Shown piece by piece: positions 1 through 8,337 of a stretch of DNA of 64,000 bases. The notes under the pieces were generated by a model that did no database searches, had not been told where the DNA came from, and saw only the letters and a list, made by a program, of their open reading frames with translations. The position numbers and the translations under genes were made by a program. This stretch comes from Treponema vincentii F0403. GTDB lineage: Bacteria; Spirochaetota; Spirochaetia; Treponematales; Treponemataceae. Every line of letters begins with the position of its first letter. Positions within the stretch are counted from its first letter, which is position 1. The stretch lies in assembly GCF_000412995.1 (NCBI RefSeq), contig NZ_KE332512.1, forward strand, positions 1,061,847 to 1,125,846. Reading direction: 5' to 3'.

Positions 1-991
1 AGTCTTTGGGAAAGTAATGGAAGAGCGTCGCGGGCGGCTCCCCCGGTTTGCGGTTAGCAATCGGCGCGGAGTAGTTTTCGATGCCCGGACAATAGCCCAT
101 TTCCGAGAGCATTTCGATATCGTATTCGGTACGGGTTTTGAGCCGCTCAGCCTCAAAAAGCTTCCCCTGCGCTTTCAGCACTTCCAGCCGGGCGTCAAGC
201 TCCCGCTTAATCCGCTCGATGGCATTGGGTATTGCATTCTCCGGCATAACAAAGTGCTTGGCAGGGTAGATCGAAAGTTCTTCATACTCTTGACTCACCT
301 CTCCGGTTAGCGGATTAAAACGGCGGATGCGTACAATTTCTTCCCAGTCAAACTCGATGCGGTAGGCTTCCTCCATATAAGCGGGGAAAACTTCCATCAC
401 ATCGCCCTTAACACGAAACCTGCCGCGTTCCAGCACTGCATCGTTCCGCTCGTATTGCAGGCTGATCAGCTGCTTTTTCAATTTTCCGGGATCGACGGTT
501 TGCCCTTTTTCTATGGTGATACGTAAATCGCGCCACGATTCGGGCAAACCCAAACCGTAGATGCACGACACTGTTGAAACAACGATGACGTCCCGCCGCT
601 CCATCAGGCTGAACGTTGCCGAAAGCCGGAGCCGGTCTATTTCATCGTTGATAGAAGCATCTTTTTCGATATAGAGATCCCGCGCCGGAACATAAGCCTC
701 CGGCTGGTAGTAATCGTAATATGAAACAAAGTATTCGACGGCGTTTTCCGGAAAAAAGCCTTTGAACTCGCGGTACAGCTGCGCCGCAAGGGTCTTGTTG
801 TGGCTGATAATCAGCGTCGGCTTTTGCACCGCTTGGATGATATTCGCCATCGTGAAGGTCTTACCCGAACCGGTTACGCCTTTCAGCGTTTGGAAACGGT
901 CGCCGGCAAGTATACCGTCCGCAAGCTGCCGTATCGCATCTCCTTGATCCCCCGCCGGTTGGTAGTCCGCCATCAGTTTGAATTGTTTCAT
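1..991 (-). CDS. uvrB: UvrABC excinuclease subunit B, N-terminal half (runs off the window start)
   Basis: UvrB is the damage-verifying helicase-like subunit of nucleotide excision repair; it is loaded by UvrA and then recruits UvrC. The frame is open from the ATG at 991 to base 1, giving about 330 of the usual ~670 residues. Residues 39-48 carry the Walker A motif GVTGSGKTFT. The family's beta-hairpin signature YYDYYQPEAY lies at residues 91-100, followed by VPARDLYIEK. The start sits 4 bases after the rsfS stop, so the two are probably co-transcribed. The C-terminal helicase half lies outside the window. Identification is firm. Confidence 0.97.
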   Translation of the reverse strand, partial: MKQFKLMADYQPAGDQGDAIRQLADGILAGDRFQTLKGVTGSGKTFTMANIIQAVQKPTLIISHNKTLAAQLYREFKGFFPENAVEYFVSYYDYYQPEAYVPARDLYIEKDASINDEIDRLRLSATFSLMERRDVIVVSTVSCIYGLGLPESWRDLRITIEKGQTVDPGKLKKQLISLQYERNDAVLERGRFRVKGDVMEVFPAYMEEAYRIEFDWEEIVRIRRFNPLTGEVSQEYEELSIYPAKHFVMPENAIPNAIERIKRELDARLEVLKAQGKLFEAERLKTRTEYDIEMLSEMGYCPGIENYSAPIANRKPGEPPATLFHYFPKD

Positions 992-995
992 ACTG

Positions 996-1346
996 TTACG
1001 CTAACAAATTGGGGCTGTCGTACCATAGGCGTTCAAGGTCGTAAAATTTCCGGGCGGTCGGACTCATTAGATGGACAACAATGGAACCGAAATCGAGCAG
1101 CTTCCATTCATCCCCGTCCGGGCTTTTTCTAATTGTCCGGTATTCTTCTATCTGCATCTCTTTCGCCGCTTCCATAATTTTACCTTCAAGACCGCCGGCT
1201 TGCTTTCCGCTCGATATAGTCGCAATAACAAAAAAATCAGTCCAAATATGAGCCGGCCGTAAATCGAGCACTACCACCGATTCCGCTTTAAGATCGCGCA
1301 GAAGCGTTCCGAATGTTAAAGCCGCCTGTTCAAAATTAACTTCCAT
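996..1346 (-). CDS. rsfS: ribosomal silencing factor RsfS (Iojap family)
   Basis: A protein of 116 residues, normal for the family. RsfS binds ribosomal protein L14 on the 50S subunit, blocks subunit joining and so lowers translation in starvation. Family hallmarks are visible: the central HIWTDFFVIATISSGKQ segment (about residues 33-49) and the C-terminal GSIVVHLMSPTARKFYDLE segment. It lies downstream of the LCP gene and directly upstream of uvrB, in the order nadD-yqeK-LCP-rsfS common in bacteria. A hairpin at 1387-1421 separates it from the LCP gene. Confidence 0.95.
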   Translation of the reverse strand: MEVNFEQAALTFGTLLRDLKAESVVVLDLRPAHIWTDFFVIATISSGKQAGGLEGKIMEAAKEMQIEEYRTIRKSPDGDEWKLLDFGSIVVHLMSPTARKFYDLERLWYDSPNLLA

Positions 1347-1386
1347 ATATTCTTATATCCTCTCTTTAAAACCGCATATCATTGGT

Positions 1387-1421
1387 GAAAATCTCTCAAA
1401 CTTCGATTTTTAGAGATTTTC
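1387..1421. repeat. CTCTAAAAA-type intergenic hairpin
   Basis: A 10-bp perfect inverted repeat, GAAAATCTCT (1387-1396) and AGAGATTTTC (1412-1421), with an A-rich left and T-rich right side. It belongs to the same visual family as the hairpins at 5314, 11197, 12932, 38518 and the outer arms of 48594-48736. It lies between the LCP gene and rsfS on the minus strand and may attenuate or terminate transcription. Confidence 0.7.
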
Positions 1422-1443
1422 CGATGTGTACAGCGGCGTTCTT

Positions 1444-2628
1444 TTATTTTTTTTGCCGTACCGAATACCCGTTAAAATCCTTACCGAGTATCAGAGTAAA
1501 ATCGACATTTGTTTCGCTGCCGGAATGATCATCACCGACTTGGGCGGATTCGATATTTTCGCAACGTACGACCTGCCCGACAATTTTTGCAACTGCCTCG
1601 TTGCCGATTCTATCGATTAAGACCGTATGTTCGACTCCCGTTTGCGACGCATTGCCGACACGGATAACGTCGTAACCGAAACTTTGATACAGCTCGGAGG
1701 CAGTCCGCGCGAGTCCGTTAATATCGGTTCCATTTAAAACTTCCAATGCATAAACCCGCTCCAACGTTGTTCCCTCTCTGGAGGCAAGCGCCGCAAGCGT
1801 CTGTCCGATAATTTCCTTTATCTGTTGGCCGTCGCGGAACGGGAAGAGTAACTCCTTTGAATCGACAATACGCACGGCGCCGGTTAACCGCTGAGGTACC
1901 AGCCGCTCCGAATCGATTTTACAAAGATATTCCAACAGCTGTTTTAAATTCCCCCCGCTCACATTGCTGTGCAGCAATGGGCTAAACACCTTAAACTGCT
2001 CTTTTTCGAGCATATCGGGATGCTCATATAAACTCCTAAGAAAAGCTAAAACAGCCTTTTGCTTGCGGGTTACCGCTTCCCCGTCCGCATCCGATTCGTC
2101 TTCATACAGCAGATAGTCGCGCACTTTGTCGCCATCCAACAGTACGGAGCCTGAGGGGAGCAGAACTTTTCCATATTTTTCGGTATCAATATCTATCGAC
2201 GAAGGTATAAAAACTGAAATGCCGCCGAGTAAGTCGGTTAAGTGCATAAAATCGGTTAAGGAACATACAATATAAAAAGGAATAGAAATACCGGTCAGTT
2301 TTTCGATTTCTTCCTTATAAACTGCGGCTCCCTTTTCCGTATAGAGTGAACCGATATCTCCGGTACGTCCCAATTGAGGTAAAATCAGTCCGATATTCGC
2401 AGGAATATCGAACATTGCCGCACGCCGTGTTTGTGAATAGTGGGCGACGATATTCGTAGAAATCGGGACATTGTCATTTTCGATTATGAATAAAACCTTT
2501 AACACGTTATCATCGGAAAGCGATGTACTGATGGGGTCGATATTGAGATTCCGTGCCACAATAACTCCTGAAGGAATCAGCATAGCCAAGATGAGTACTA
2601 AAAAGATAATATTTTTTCCCTCTTTCAA
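1444..2628 (-). CDS. LytR-CpsA-Psr (LCP) family protein with LytR C-terminal domain
   Basis: A protein of 394 residues. The N-terminus is a single membrane anchor (about residues 8-25, IIFLVLILAMLIPSGVIVA), so most of the protein faces the periplasm. Residues about 40-250 form the LCP domain, which in other bacteria attaches polymers carried on undecaprenyl phosphate to the cell wall; the conserved Arg region reads EAVTRKQKAVL. Residues about 290-390 match the LytR C-terminal domain (VYALEVLNGTDINGLA). The start overlaps the yqeK stop by 4 bases, indicating translational coupling. The substrate in a spirochaete with no teichoic acid is unknown. Confidence 0.88.
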   Translation of the reverse strand: MKEGKNIIFLVLILAMLIPSGVIVARNLNIDPISTSLSDDNVLKVLFIIENDNVPISTNIVAHYSQTRRAAMFDIPANIGLILPQLGRTGDIGSLYTEKGAAVYKEEIEKLTGISIPFYIVCSLTDFMHLTDLLGGISVFIPSSIDIDTEKYGKVLLPSGSVLLDGDKVRDYLLYEDESDADGEAVTRKQKAVLAFLRSLYEHPDMLEKEQFKVFSPLLHSNVSGGNLKQLLEYLCKIDSERLVPQRLTGAVRIVDSKELLFPFRDGQQIKEIIGQTLAALASREGTTLERVYALEVLNGTDINGLARTASELYQSFGYDVIRVGNASQTGVEHTVLIDRIGNEAVAKIVGQVVRCENIESAQVGDDHSGSETNVDFTLILGKDFNGYSVRQKK

Positions 2629-3281
2629 TTTCTTGCTCCCCTATTGATTGTATTTGTTTGGATATCCCTTGGATTCCGCCCATCCGGCACGGCATCTCTC
2701 TGGTTAAAAAACCGGTACGTTTTATAGGTAGAAGCCTGTACTTTTTTTCCTTTAGATTCTACAAAACCGATAACCTCTTTCAACACTTCAAGAAAGAGTG
2801 TATCGAGCGTCAGCTTCTCAACCTTCTCCCGTAAGTAACCGCAATTTTTCCTGCCCGGTTCAATTTTATCTGCAATATAGATAATCTTTCCCAATGCATC
2901 GAATTTTGCTGAAGCCGAGGTATGATACCGTACCGCATTTAAAACCGATTTTTTATGAATACCGTAATTCTCTTGCAATAAAACCGCTGCAGCCCGTCCG
3001 TGCAGCAGCTCCGAATTTGATTCTTCATCGGGAGTAACGGGATGTCCGTCTGTCCGCACCGTACCAAGCAAAAACTTGACAGATCGCTCTTTGCACATAT
3101 CGTGAGAAATACCGGCGAGGTAGCAAAGCCGCTGCAGCCTATGCCCGTAACCGTAACGGCGGGCAAGGTCTTCCGCATAAGAGGCAACTCTGCGTGAATG
3201 TTCATAACGGTAGTCGGAAAGGTTGCGGCGTGCATCATTATCCAGAGCGGTGATGAGTCTTTCAATACGAATATCATTCAT
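2625..3281 (-). CDS. yqeK: YqeK-type HD-domain dinucleoside tetraphosphatase
   Basis: An HD-superfamily hydrolase that in characterised homologues splits Ap4A symmetrically into two ADP. I place the start at the ATG at 3281 (218 residues) rather than an upstream in-frame ATG at 3326, because it leaves only an 8-base overlap with nadD. Metal-binding positions are visible: His28, the HD pair His60-Asp61, His94 (LLHGRAAAVLL) and His120 (RYHTSAS). The nadD-yqeK pairing is widespread and supports the call. The last ~20 residues are poorly conserved. Confidence 0.92.
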   Translation of the reverse strand: MNDIRIERLITALDNDARRNLSDYRYEHSRRVASYAEDLARRYGYGHRLQRLCYLAGISHDMCKERSVKFLLGTVRTDGHPVTPDEESNSELLHGRAAAVLLQENYGIHKKSVLNAVRYHTSASAKFDALGKIIYIADKIEPGRKNCGYLREKVEKLTLDTLFLEVLKEVIGFVESKGKKVQASTYKTYRFFNQRDAVPDGRNPRDIQTNTINRGARN

Positions 3282-3864
3282 AGAGTTTGTGTTCTTTAAT
3301 ATACGAGTATACGGCGGAAGGTACAAGATATCGCCAGCTCTTTTTTTCTTTTATGGCAGCCCGTATTCCGCTGGAAGATACCGGCAGCAAGGCGTTATCG
3401 ACCCTTAAATGAGGAACCCTGCCCGCGGAAGCGGCTTGTTCCGTCGAATACCGGTCGATAATGCGGTTTCCTACTATTATATCGGCATAATCGGGTATGT
3501 GTTCCGCTTCACGCCAGCCGCTAAAACCTTCCAGTAAATCATCGCCGATAATCAGCCCTATTTTTCCTTCGCACTGCGGATACTTTTCTTTTAAGAATTT
3601 CAGCGTATCGATGGTATACGAAACACCTTGCCGCTCTATCTCGCACGGTTCGCAGTAAAAGGCCGGATTATCGGCGATTGCAAGCTTTACCATTGCAAGT
3701 CTATCTGCGGCGGTACAGCCTGAGTGTCCGTCCTTAAAGGGAGATAAGAAAGCGGGGACAAAGGCGATGGTGTCGTACCCGTACCGGAGAGAAACCGCAT
3801 CGGCAAGCATTAAATGACCGATGTGAATGGGATTATAAGATCCGCCCAATACAGCGAGCTTCAT
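3274..3864 (-). CDS. nadD: nicotinate-nucleotide adenylyltransferase
   Basis: Transfers AMP from ATP to nicotinate mononucleotide to make deamido-NAD, the penultimate step of NAD synthesis. The protein has 196 residues, typical for NadD. The nucleotidyltransferase motif GGSYNPIHIGHL is at residues 7-18, and the C-terminal SSSGIRAAIKEKK matches the ISSTxIR motif. Its start overlaps the obg stop by 4 bases and its end overlaps yqeK by 8, so it is inside a tightly coupled run. Confidence 0.96.
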   Translation of the reverse strand: MKLAVLGGSYNPIHIGHLMLADAVSLRYGYDTIAFVPAFLSPFKDGHSGCTAADRLAMVKLAIADNPAFYCEPCEIERQGVSYTIDTLKFLKEKYPQCEGKIGLIIGDDLLEGFSGWREAEHIPDYADIIVGNRIIDRYSTEQAASAGRVPHLRVDNALLPVSSSGIRAAIKEKKSWRYLVPSAVYSYIKEHKLYE

Positions 3865-5258
3865 TTTTTGCCCTTCCGCTTGCGGCTTAAACTCACCGTT
3901 GCGCCGAATCCTTCCTGCTGTACGTAAACGGGATCTTCCAAGTCAGCATGCATAAAGCCGTTGTCCGCTGCGGGCTGCGCTCCGGTTTTTTGCGTAGCGC
4001 CGGCGCCGCTAAAACTTCCGGAGAGCTCGCCGCTGCCGTTAAAGCCGCCGGCGGTATTGCCGGTTTTGTCAAAAGGCTCTCTTTCGGCAGCATTCTCGAA
4101 ATCGAACATGCCGCTTGCAGCCATGCCGTCCGCTAAACCTTCGGCGGTAAAGTCATCACCGGATGCCGCGTTGCCGAGTGCAGAGCTGCCGAATGCGGCG
4201 CTGAGTGACGATCCGCCGGAGATGCTCTCTGCAGATGTTTCAGCATTTTTGCCGGCGTCCGATGCGGCGAGCTCTTCCACCAGCGCAACAAATGCATCGC
4301 GTACCTCGTCCAATCCCCAACGGTTGAACACCGAAATACCGAGTACGGGCACATCGGAAAGTTTTTCCCGCAGGGTTTTGAGCCGCTCTTTTGTTCCCTC
4401 AAGGTCGAGCTTGGTTGCGATAATAACCCGCTTTTTTGCAGCCAATTCTTCCGAATAGGCTGCAAGCTCGCCGCAGAGGGTATCGTACGCGGTTAAATAA
4501 TTGTCATCGGAAAGGTCGATCAAAAAGGCCAAACCCGCCGTCCGGGAAATATGCTTTAAGAACCGGATACCGAGTCCGACACCCTCCGAAGCGCCCTCCA
4601 GTATCCCCGGTATGTCCGCGATAATAATATCCTGCTCATCATCGATACGGAGTACGCCGAGGTTCGGAATCTTTGTGGTAAACGGATAGGGTGCAATCTT
4701 AGGACGGGCATTGGTAAAGTAATCGAGGAGCGATGACTTCCCCGCATTGGGAAAGCCGACAAGTCCGATATCGGCAATGATATTCAGCTCAATTTTAAGC
4801 CGGCGGGTTTGCCCCTCCTGTCCCGGCAGGGCGGTACGCGGCGCTTGATTGGTAGAGGTTTTAAAATGGCAATTTCCCCAACCGCCGTTACCACCGGTTA
4901 AAAACGGAATAAGCCCGTCTGTCCTATCGCCGAAATCGTAGATAAGTTCACCCGTATCGGCGTCTTTAATAATGCAGCCCGGCGGCAGCGGAATAATACA
5001 GTCGGCTCCCTTTGCACCGAAACGCTTTGAGCCTTGTCCGTCCAAACCGTTTTTTGCTCTAAATACCCGCTTATGGCGTAAATGCACAAGCGTACGCATA
5101 TTCCGTTTAATCTCAAACAGCACATTGCCGCCGCGCCCGCCGTCTCCGCCTGCAGGGCCGCCCTTAGGTACGTATTTTTCCCGCCGGAACGCAATACAGC
5201 CGTTTCCGCCCTTTCCCGATGAAACTTCGATTAAAGCTTCATCTGCAAATTGAATCAT
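3861..5258 (-). CDS. obg: Obg/CgtA GTPase with low-complexity C-terminal extension
   Basis: Ribosome-associated GTPase acting in 50S assembly and stress signalling. Residues 1-158 form the glycine-rich Obg fold (GKGGNGCIAFRREKYVPKGG). The G domain shows G1 GFPNAGKSS (168-176), G3 DIPG (215-218) and G4 TKLD (282-285). Residues about 331-435 are an Ala/Gly/Ser-rich low-complexity stretch, ending in a conserved-looking basic tail (SLSRKRKGKK). The total of 465 residues exceeds the ~330-340 of the catalytic core, and I see no recognisable OCT domain. Downstream of rpmA, as in most bacteria. Confidence 0.96.
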   Translation of the reverse strand: MIQFADEALIEVSSGKGGNGCIAFRREKYVPKGGPAGGDGGRGGNVLFEIKRNMRTLVHLRHKRVFRAKNGLDGQGSKRFGAKGADCIIPLPPGCIIKDADTGELIYDFGDRTDGLIPFLTGGNGGWGNCHFKTSTNQAPRTALPGQEGQTRRLKIELNIIADIGLVGFPNAGKSSLLDYFTNARPKIAPYPFTTKIPNLGVLRIDDEQDIIIADIPGILEGASEGVGLGIRFLKHISRTAGLAFLIDLSDDNYLTAYDTLCGELAAYSEELAAKKRVIIATKLDLEGTKERLKTLREKLSDVPVLGISVFNRWGLDEVRDAFVALVEELAASDAGKNAETSAESISGGSSLSAAFGSSALGNAASGDDFTAEGLADGMAASGMFDFENAAEREPFDKTGNTAGGFNGSGELSGSFSGAGATQKTGAQPAADNGFMHADLEDPVYVQQEGFGATVSLSRKRKGKK

Positions 5259-5282
5259 CGCGTTGTTTCCTTCTCGAAAAAA

Positions 5283-5343
5283 AAGCCGGCATTGGAGCCG
5301 GCTTACAACAAGTACCCTCTAAAAAATTCAATTTTCAGAGGGT
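5283..5343 (-). terminator. two stacked hairpins between rpmA and obg
   Basis: The first hairpin is AAGCCGGC (5283-5290) with GCCGGCTT (5297-5304). The second is ACCCTCT (5314-5320) with AGAGGGT (5337-5343), enclosing a pairing A-run and T-run (CTCTAAAAAATTCAATTTTCAGAG read across is too long to be chance). They lie between rpmA and obg on the minus strand and could terminate or attenuate the ribosomal-protein transcript ahead of obg. Confidence 0.6.
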
Positions 5344-5379
5344 CTCAATATCATTGCGGAATTAACCGCTCGTCCATCC

Positions 5380-5631
5380 CTACGCTTGCGTTACAGATGC
5401 TAAATGTCTGCCGTTGCGGTGATGATACACAACCGTACCGTCTACAGTTGCAAATAAGGTATCATCTTTGCCGCGGCCGACATTGTCGCCCGGATGGATG
5501 GGAGTTCCGCGCTGACGGACTAAAATGGAACCGGCTTTTACCGTCTGTCCGCCGTATACCTTAACGCCCAAATATTTAGGGTTTGAATCTCGTCCGTTTT
5601 TTGCACCGCTTCCGCCTCGTTTCCGTGCCAT
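5380..5631 (-). CDS. rpmA: 50S ribosomal protein bL27
   Basis: An 83-residue protein beginning [20 protein letters not shown], the normal mature L27 start, whose N-terminus reaches the peptidyl-transferase centre. A strong Shine-Dalgarno (AGGAGG) precedes the ATG, and an in-frame TGA lies six codons upstream. There is therefore no room for the N-terminal pre-sequence that the Prp protease removes in Firmicutes, although prp is the neighbouring gene. Order rplU-prp-rpmA-obg is the classic one. Confidence 0.98.
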   Translation of the reverse strand: MARKRGGSGAKNGRDSNPKYLGVKVYGGQTVKAGSILVRQRGTPIHPGDNVGRGKDDTLFATVDGTVVYHHRNGRHLASVTQA

Positions 5632-5666
5632 AGTAGCCTCCTCGTATCAGATAAGCATCTGTGTGC

Positions 5667-5990
5667 TTACCGCTGTATCTTTTTGCATTGAACCGCTTGC
5701 GGATATTCTTCCTGTAAAGAAGCTATCCCAAGCCATAAAAATTCCGCTGCATACCGTAATTTTTCGCTTTGCGTTTCATCATAGTTAAGAACCCGAAAAG
5801 AAAGCGAACCGCGCCGTTCCGCACTGACATCAGCTTGCACGGAACCGAGCGCCTGTACAGTCGTCCTTAAAAGGATCGTTACGGCTGCACACACAATATC
5901 ATGTCCTTTCACGCCGCTATTCGCATGGCCGGAAGCTTCAACGGAAAGAAGATGTTCCTCTTCGTCAAGCTCCAAAAGGACTTGTATCAT
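5667..5990 (-). CDS. prp: ribosomal-processing cysteine protease Prp (YsxB family)
   Basis: A 107-residue protein lying between the L21 and L27 genes. In Firmicutes, Prp cleaves a short N-terminal extension from L27. The catalytic pair is present: His22 in SGHANSG and Cys34 in GHDIVCAAVT, at the same numbering as the studied enzyme. Because the adjacent L27 has no extension, this Prp must have another substrate, act elsewhere on the ribosome, or be a relic. The gene starts 7 bases after the rplU stop. Confidence 0.92.
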   Translation of the reverse strand: MIQVLLELDEEEHLLSVEASGHANSGVKGHDIVCAAVTILLRTTVQALGSVQADVSAERRGSLSFRVLNYDETQSEKLRYAAEFLWLGIASLQEEYPQAVQCKKIQR

Positions 5991-5997
5991 TCCGCGC

Positions 5998-6312
5998 TTA
6001 TACTCCGGTAATCGAATTAACCGTTAAATAGGTATAGTGCTGGCGGTGCCCGATTGTACGGTGATAGTCTTTCTTGCTCTTGTACTTGTAGACAATCACT
6101 TTCTTATCGCGCATACCCTCTTCAACCGTTGCAGAAATCTTTGCACCCGCAACGTAGGGAGCTCCAACCGAAACCTTACCGTCGTTATTAACCAATAAAA
6201 CGGTATCGATATCGATAGCCGTTCCCTGCGGTTCGTTGATTTTATCTACCAGAATCTTGGAACCTTGTTCAGCCTTATACTGTTTGCCTTTATATTCAAA
6301 AAGTGCGTACAT
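5998..6312 (-). CDS. rplU: 50S ribosomal protein bL21
   Basis: A 104-residue protein starting MYALFEYKGKQYKAEQG and carrying the conserved KYKSKKDYHRTIGHRQHYT segment near the C-terminus. L21 binds 23S rRNA in the large subunit. It is the first gene of the minus-strand run rplU-prp-rpmA-obg; a good sigma-70 promoter lies upstream at 6441-6469, leaving a leader of about 120 bases. Confidence 0.98.
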   Translation of the reverse strand: MYALFEYKGKQYKAEQGSKILVDKINEPQGTAIDIDTVLLVNNDGKVSVGAPYVAGAKISATVEEGMRDKKVIVYKYKSKKDYHRTIGHRQHYTYLTVNSITGV

Positions 6313-6440
6313 AAAAACCTCTGTTCATGCCTTCGCGGAATCATTTGTCATCGGACAAATAAATCCGTTTGTTTTATAGATTTGCGCATGACGATATACG
6401 AACGGGTGTACATCATCAAAACTAAACGGTTGATTTCAAA

Positions 6441-6469
6441 ATATAGCATAAAAAACCTTGAGAGGTCAA
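6441..6469 (-). promoter_or_regulatory. sigma-70-type promoter of the rplU operon
   Basis: On the minus strand, -35 TTGACC (complement of 6464-6469), a 17-bp spacer and -10 CTATAT (complement of 6441-6446) point toward rplU. Transcription would start near 6433, giving a ~120-base leader that might host L21 autoregulation; I see no clear leader structure. Positions 6313-6440 otherwise hold no gene. Confidence 0.65.
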
Positions 6470-6585
6470 GCTATTGATTCGATGCAAACACATCGGATTT
6501 TCTTAGGCTTTTCGGTATATTTACCGATACCTCTCATAGAACTCTTTGTTTTTTACTATACCTTACCGCTAAAGGAGGATTTTAA

Positions 6586-7611
6586 ATGAGAAAATCATTG
6601 TTGCCGTGCATCTTATTCGGCTTAGTAATAATTGCCGCGGGCTGTAAAACGGCTCCTGCAGATAAAACCCCCGACCCCATACCGATGGAAAATACAGAAG
6701 AACTTTCAGGCAAACCGCAAACAATACAGGCTACGGACGAATCCGCAACCGCGCAAAAACAGGATACCGCCGAACAGCCTTATACGGCTTCCGCCAAAAT
6801 TACGGATATTTCCTTGATGATAGAGCAAGCCGACGCTTCCTTTGTTTCCAAACAGCATAAGGGCCAGGGGAAGATGTTTGTTACGATGCTCGCAAAATAT
6901 CAAGGCGCCCTAAAGGTGCAAGATTTTCAGGAAGCATTTTTTGCATCCCCAGCCGATGTATGGAGCCTTGATGCAGCAAATGCAAAAGGTCTGATCGAAA
7001 TCGACAAAACTGATAAATTATTGCTGCTAAAGCATCTTTCTGCGGGAGAAGGCGAAGGCGCCGCTGCGCTCGGTAAATGGTTTGCGTCGATTACGCTTGC
7101 AGGCCAGAAGCCTTTTGAAAAAGAATTGAATGTAACCGGAATCGGAGGTCAAACGGTAAAGGTTACGACCGATAAGGCGGTTAAAGGGAGAACGGCAAAA
7201 AAGTCCGTTCCGCTTATCGTTCCCGTTGCAAAAGCCGAAAACGAACAGCAGGCGCTCGCGATGCCGGTTATTCACTCCGTTTCCCGCGATGCGGATACAA
7301 TCGAAATTATCTTTTCAATTAACGATCCACGAGTTAAAAATGCCTATTTTTATTTTGACGTGCCGGGAGAAGAATACTACCGCGATTCCGGCTCGATGAT
7401 CGATGCAACGGGAAAGCCGGTAAACGGCTGCCGTTCATTTTCTACCGACGGTAAAAAATGCCAGTATGTACTCCGCAGAGATTCGAGTAACAGGAGCTGG
7501 TTTGGAAAGGCAACCCGATGTTTTCTCGTAGTTTCCGATGTAAACCGTGTTGCCTCTCCTTGGGAAGAACGGCACCGCAGTGTTAGTGCTGCATCACGTA
7601 TCACAAAATAG
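6586..7611 (+). CDS. predicted lipoprotein of unknown function
   Basis: A protein of 341 residues preceded by a strong Shine-Dalgarno (AAAGGAGG). The N-terminus is a signal peptide ending in a lipobox, IIAAGC, with Cys20 as the lipidated residue, so it is membrane-anchored. Residues about 21-65 are a Thr/Pro/Glu-rich linker; the rest looks globular, with a C-terminal region rich in aromatic and charged residues (KNAYFYFDVPGEEYYRDSG). I do not recognise a family. A 9-bp hairpin follows the stop codon at 7617-7656. Confidence 0.85.
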   Translation: MRKSLLPCILFGLVIIAAGCKTAPADKTPDPIPMENTEELSGKPQTIQATDESATAQKQDTAEQPYTASAKITDISLMIEQADASFVSKQHKGQGKMFVTMLAKYQGALKVQDFQEAFFASPADVWSLDAANAKGLIEIDKTDKLLLLKHLSAGEGEGAAALGKWFASITLAGQKPFEKELNVTGIGGQTVKVTTDKAVKGRTAKKSVPLIVPVAKAENEQQALAMPVIHSVSRDADTIEIIFSINDPRVKNAYFYFDVPGEEYYRDSGSMIDATGKPVNGCRSFSTDGKKCQYVLRRDSSNRSWFGKATRCFLVVSDVNRVASPWEERHRSVSAASRITK

Positions 7612-7616
7612 CGACT

Positions 7617-7656
7617 ATGGCGGGGTAATGAGGTATTCTTTTGAATACCTCGCCAT
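7617..7656 (+). terminator. hairpin after the lipoprotein gene
   Basis: ATGGCG (7617-7622) and CGCCAT (7651-7656) enclose GAGGTATTC (7630-7638), loop TTTT, GAATACCTC (7643-7651). It lies 6 bases after the stop codon at 7611. There is no following T-run, so its role as an intrinsic terminator is uncertain. Confidence 0.45.
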
Positions 7657-7709
7657 CCATAGCAGAATTAATACGGCTCGATATCTTGCAACGTGCTAAT
7701 AAAAAGATC

Positions 7710-7769
7710 ATCCAGCCACCACTTCAACCTGACATTGCTTCGCAAGGCAGGCGAAGTGTGTTGTTAGGT
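7710..7769 (+). other. degenerate integron attC-like site
   Basis: A 60-base imperfect palindrome aligning without gaps over its first 29 bases with the attC site at 56657. The right core site GTTAGGT (7763-7769) fits the GTTRRRY consensus. The left core ATCCAGC (7710-7716) is a one-off match to RYYYAAC. L arms CACTTC (7720-7725) and GAAGTG (7753-7758) pair, then CCTG with CAGG, leaving unpaired bases where true attC sites have extrahelical bases. The apex is TTGC-TTC-GCAA. A truncated gene follows directly. Confidence 0.6.
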
Positions 7770-7776
7770 TGATTAA

Positions 7777-8184
7777 CTAAACTATCGAGTACCCAAATAT
7801 CTAACTGCCGTTATTGACTCCTTTGCAGCAACATGTATCTCTTTTTTCGGCTATACTATTATTTCGATACTATTTGCCTTTGCAGCAAAAGCGGACATCG
7901 ATCAAACCGAAGTAAATATCAAGGTATTAGGACAATTTATTGCGCCGTTGGTGGCAACCTTTATTTGTGCAATGACAGGAACCGGTAAAATTATTTTAAA
8001 ACATTTCGTTTTATATGCGGTATCCGCTTTATCGATTTTGATCTACGGAAAAACAATTTTAGCTTCGGCTGAATTACTATATGCTCTATCGGCGCCGATA
8101 TTGCCGGTAATAATCTCATTTTTATTAATGAATCGAAAAAGGAAAAACGGTGATGTTTTGAAAAAGCAACCCAACACCGACTAA
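7777..8184 (+). pseudogene. 5'-truncated membrane protein gene
   Basis: A frame open for 135 codons from just after an in-frame TAA (7774-7776) to the stop at 8182-8184. It begins inside hydrophobic sequence (SFAATCISFFGYTII) and has no start codon with a ribosome site before the weak TTG at 7948. Four likely membrane segments can be seen, with a basic C-terminal tail (RKRKNGDVLKKQ). The loss of the N-terminus coincides with the attC-like site at 7710-7769, so integration or deletion there may have removed the 5' end. Family not recognised. Confidence 0.55.
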
Positions 8185-8337
8185 CTTATCAATAGAGCAA
8201 TCCTCATTGCAGGTTTAACGGGGTGGCGAAAAACATCCGTGTTCGTTCTGATACGTTGAGGATTAATTTTTTCGCAGCAACGGCATATCGTAAAACATAC
8301 TCTCCGTAAGCCTTTTGAAATAGACTGTTAAGCAGTT

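Noticed and set aside
6484-6501. GCAAACACATCGGATTTT resembling the arm of the nested palindromes
   Set aside because: One mismatch to the shared arm and no inverted partner within 200 bases; probably chance or a decayed half.
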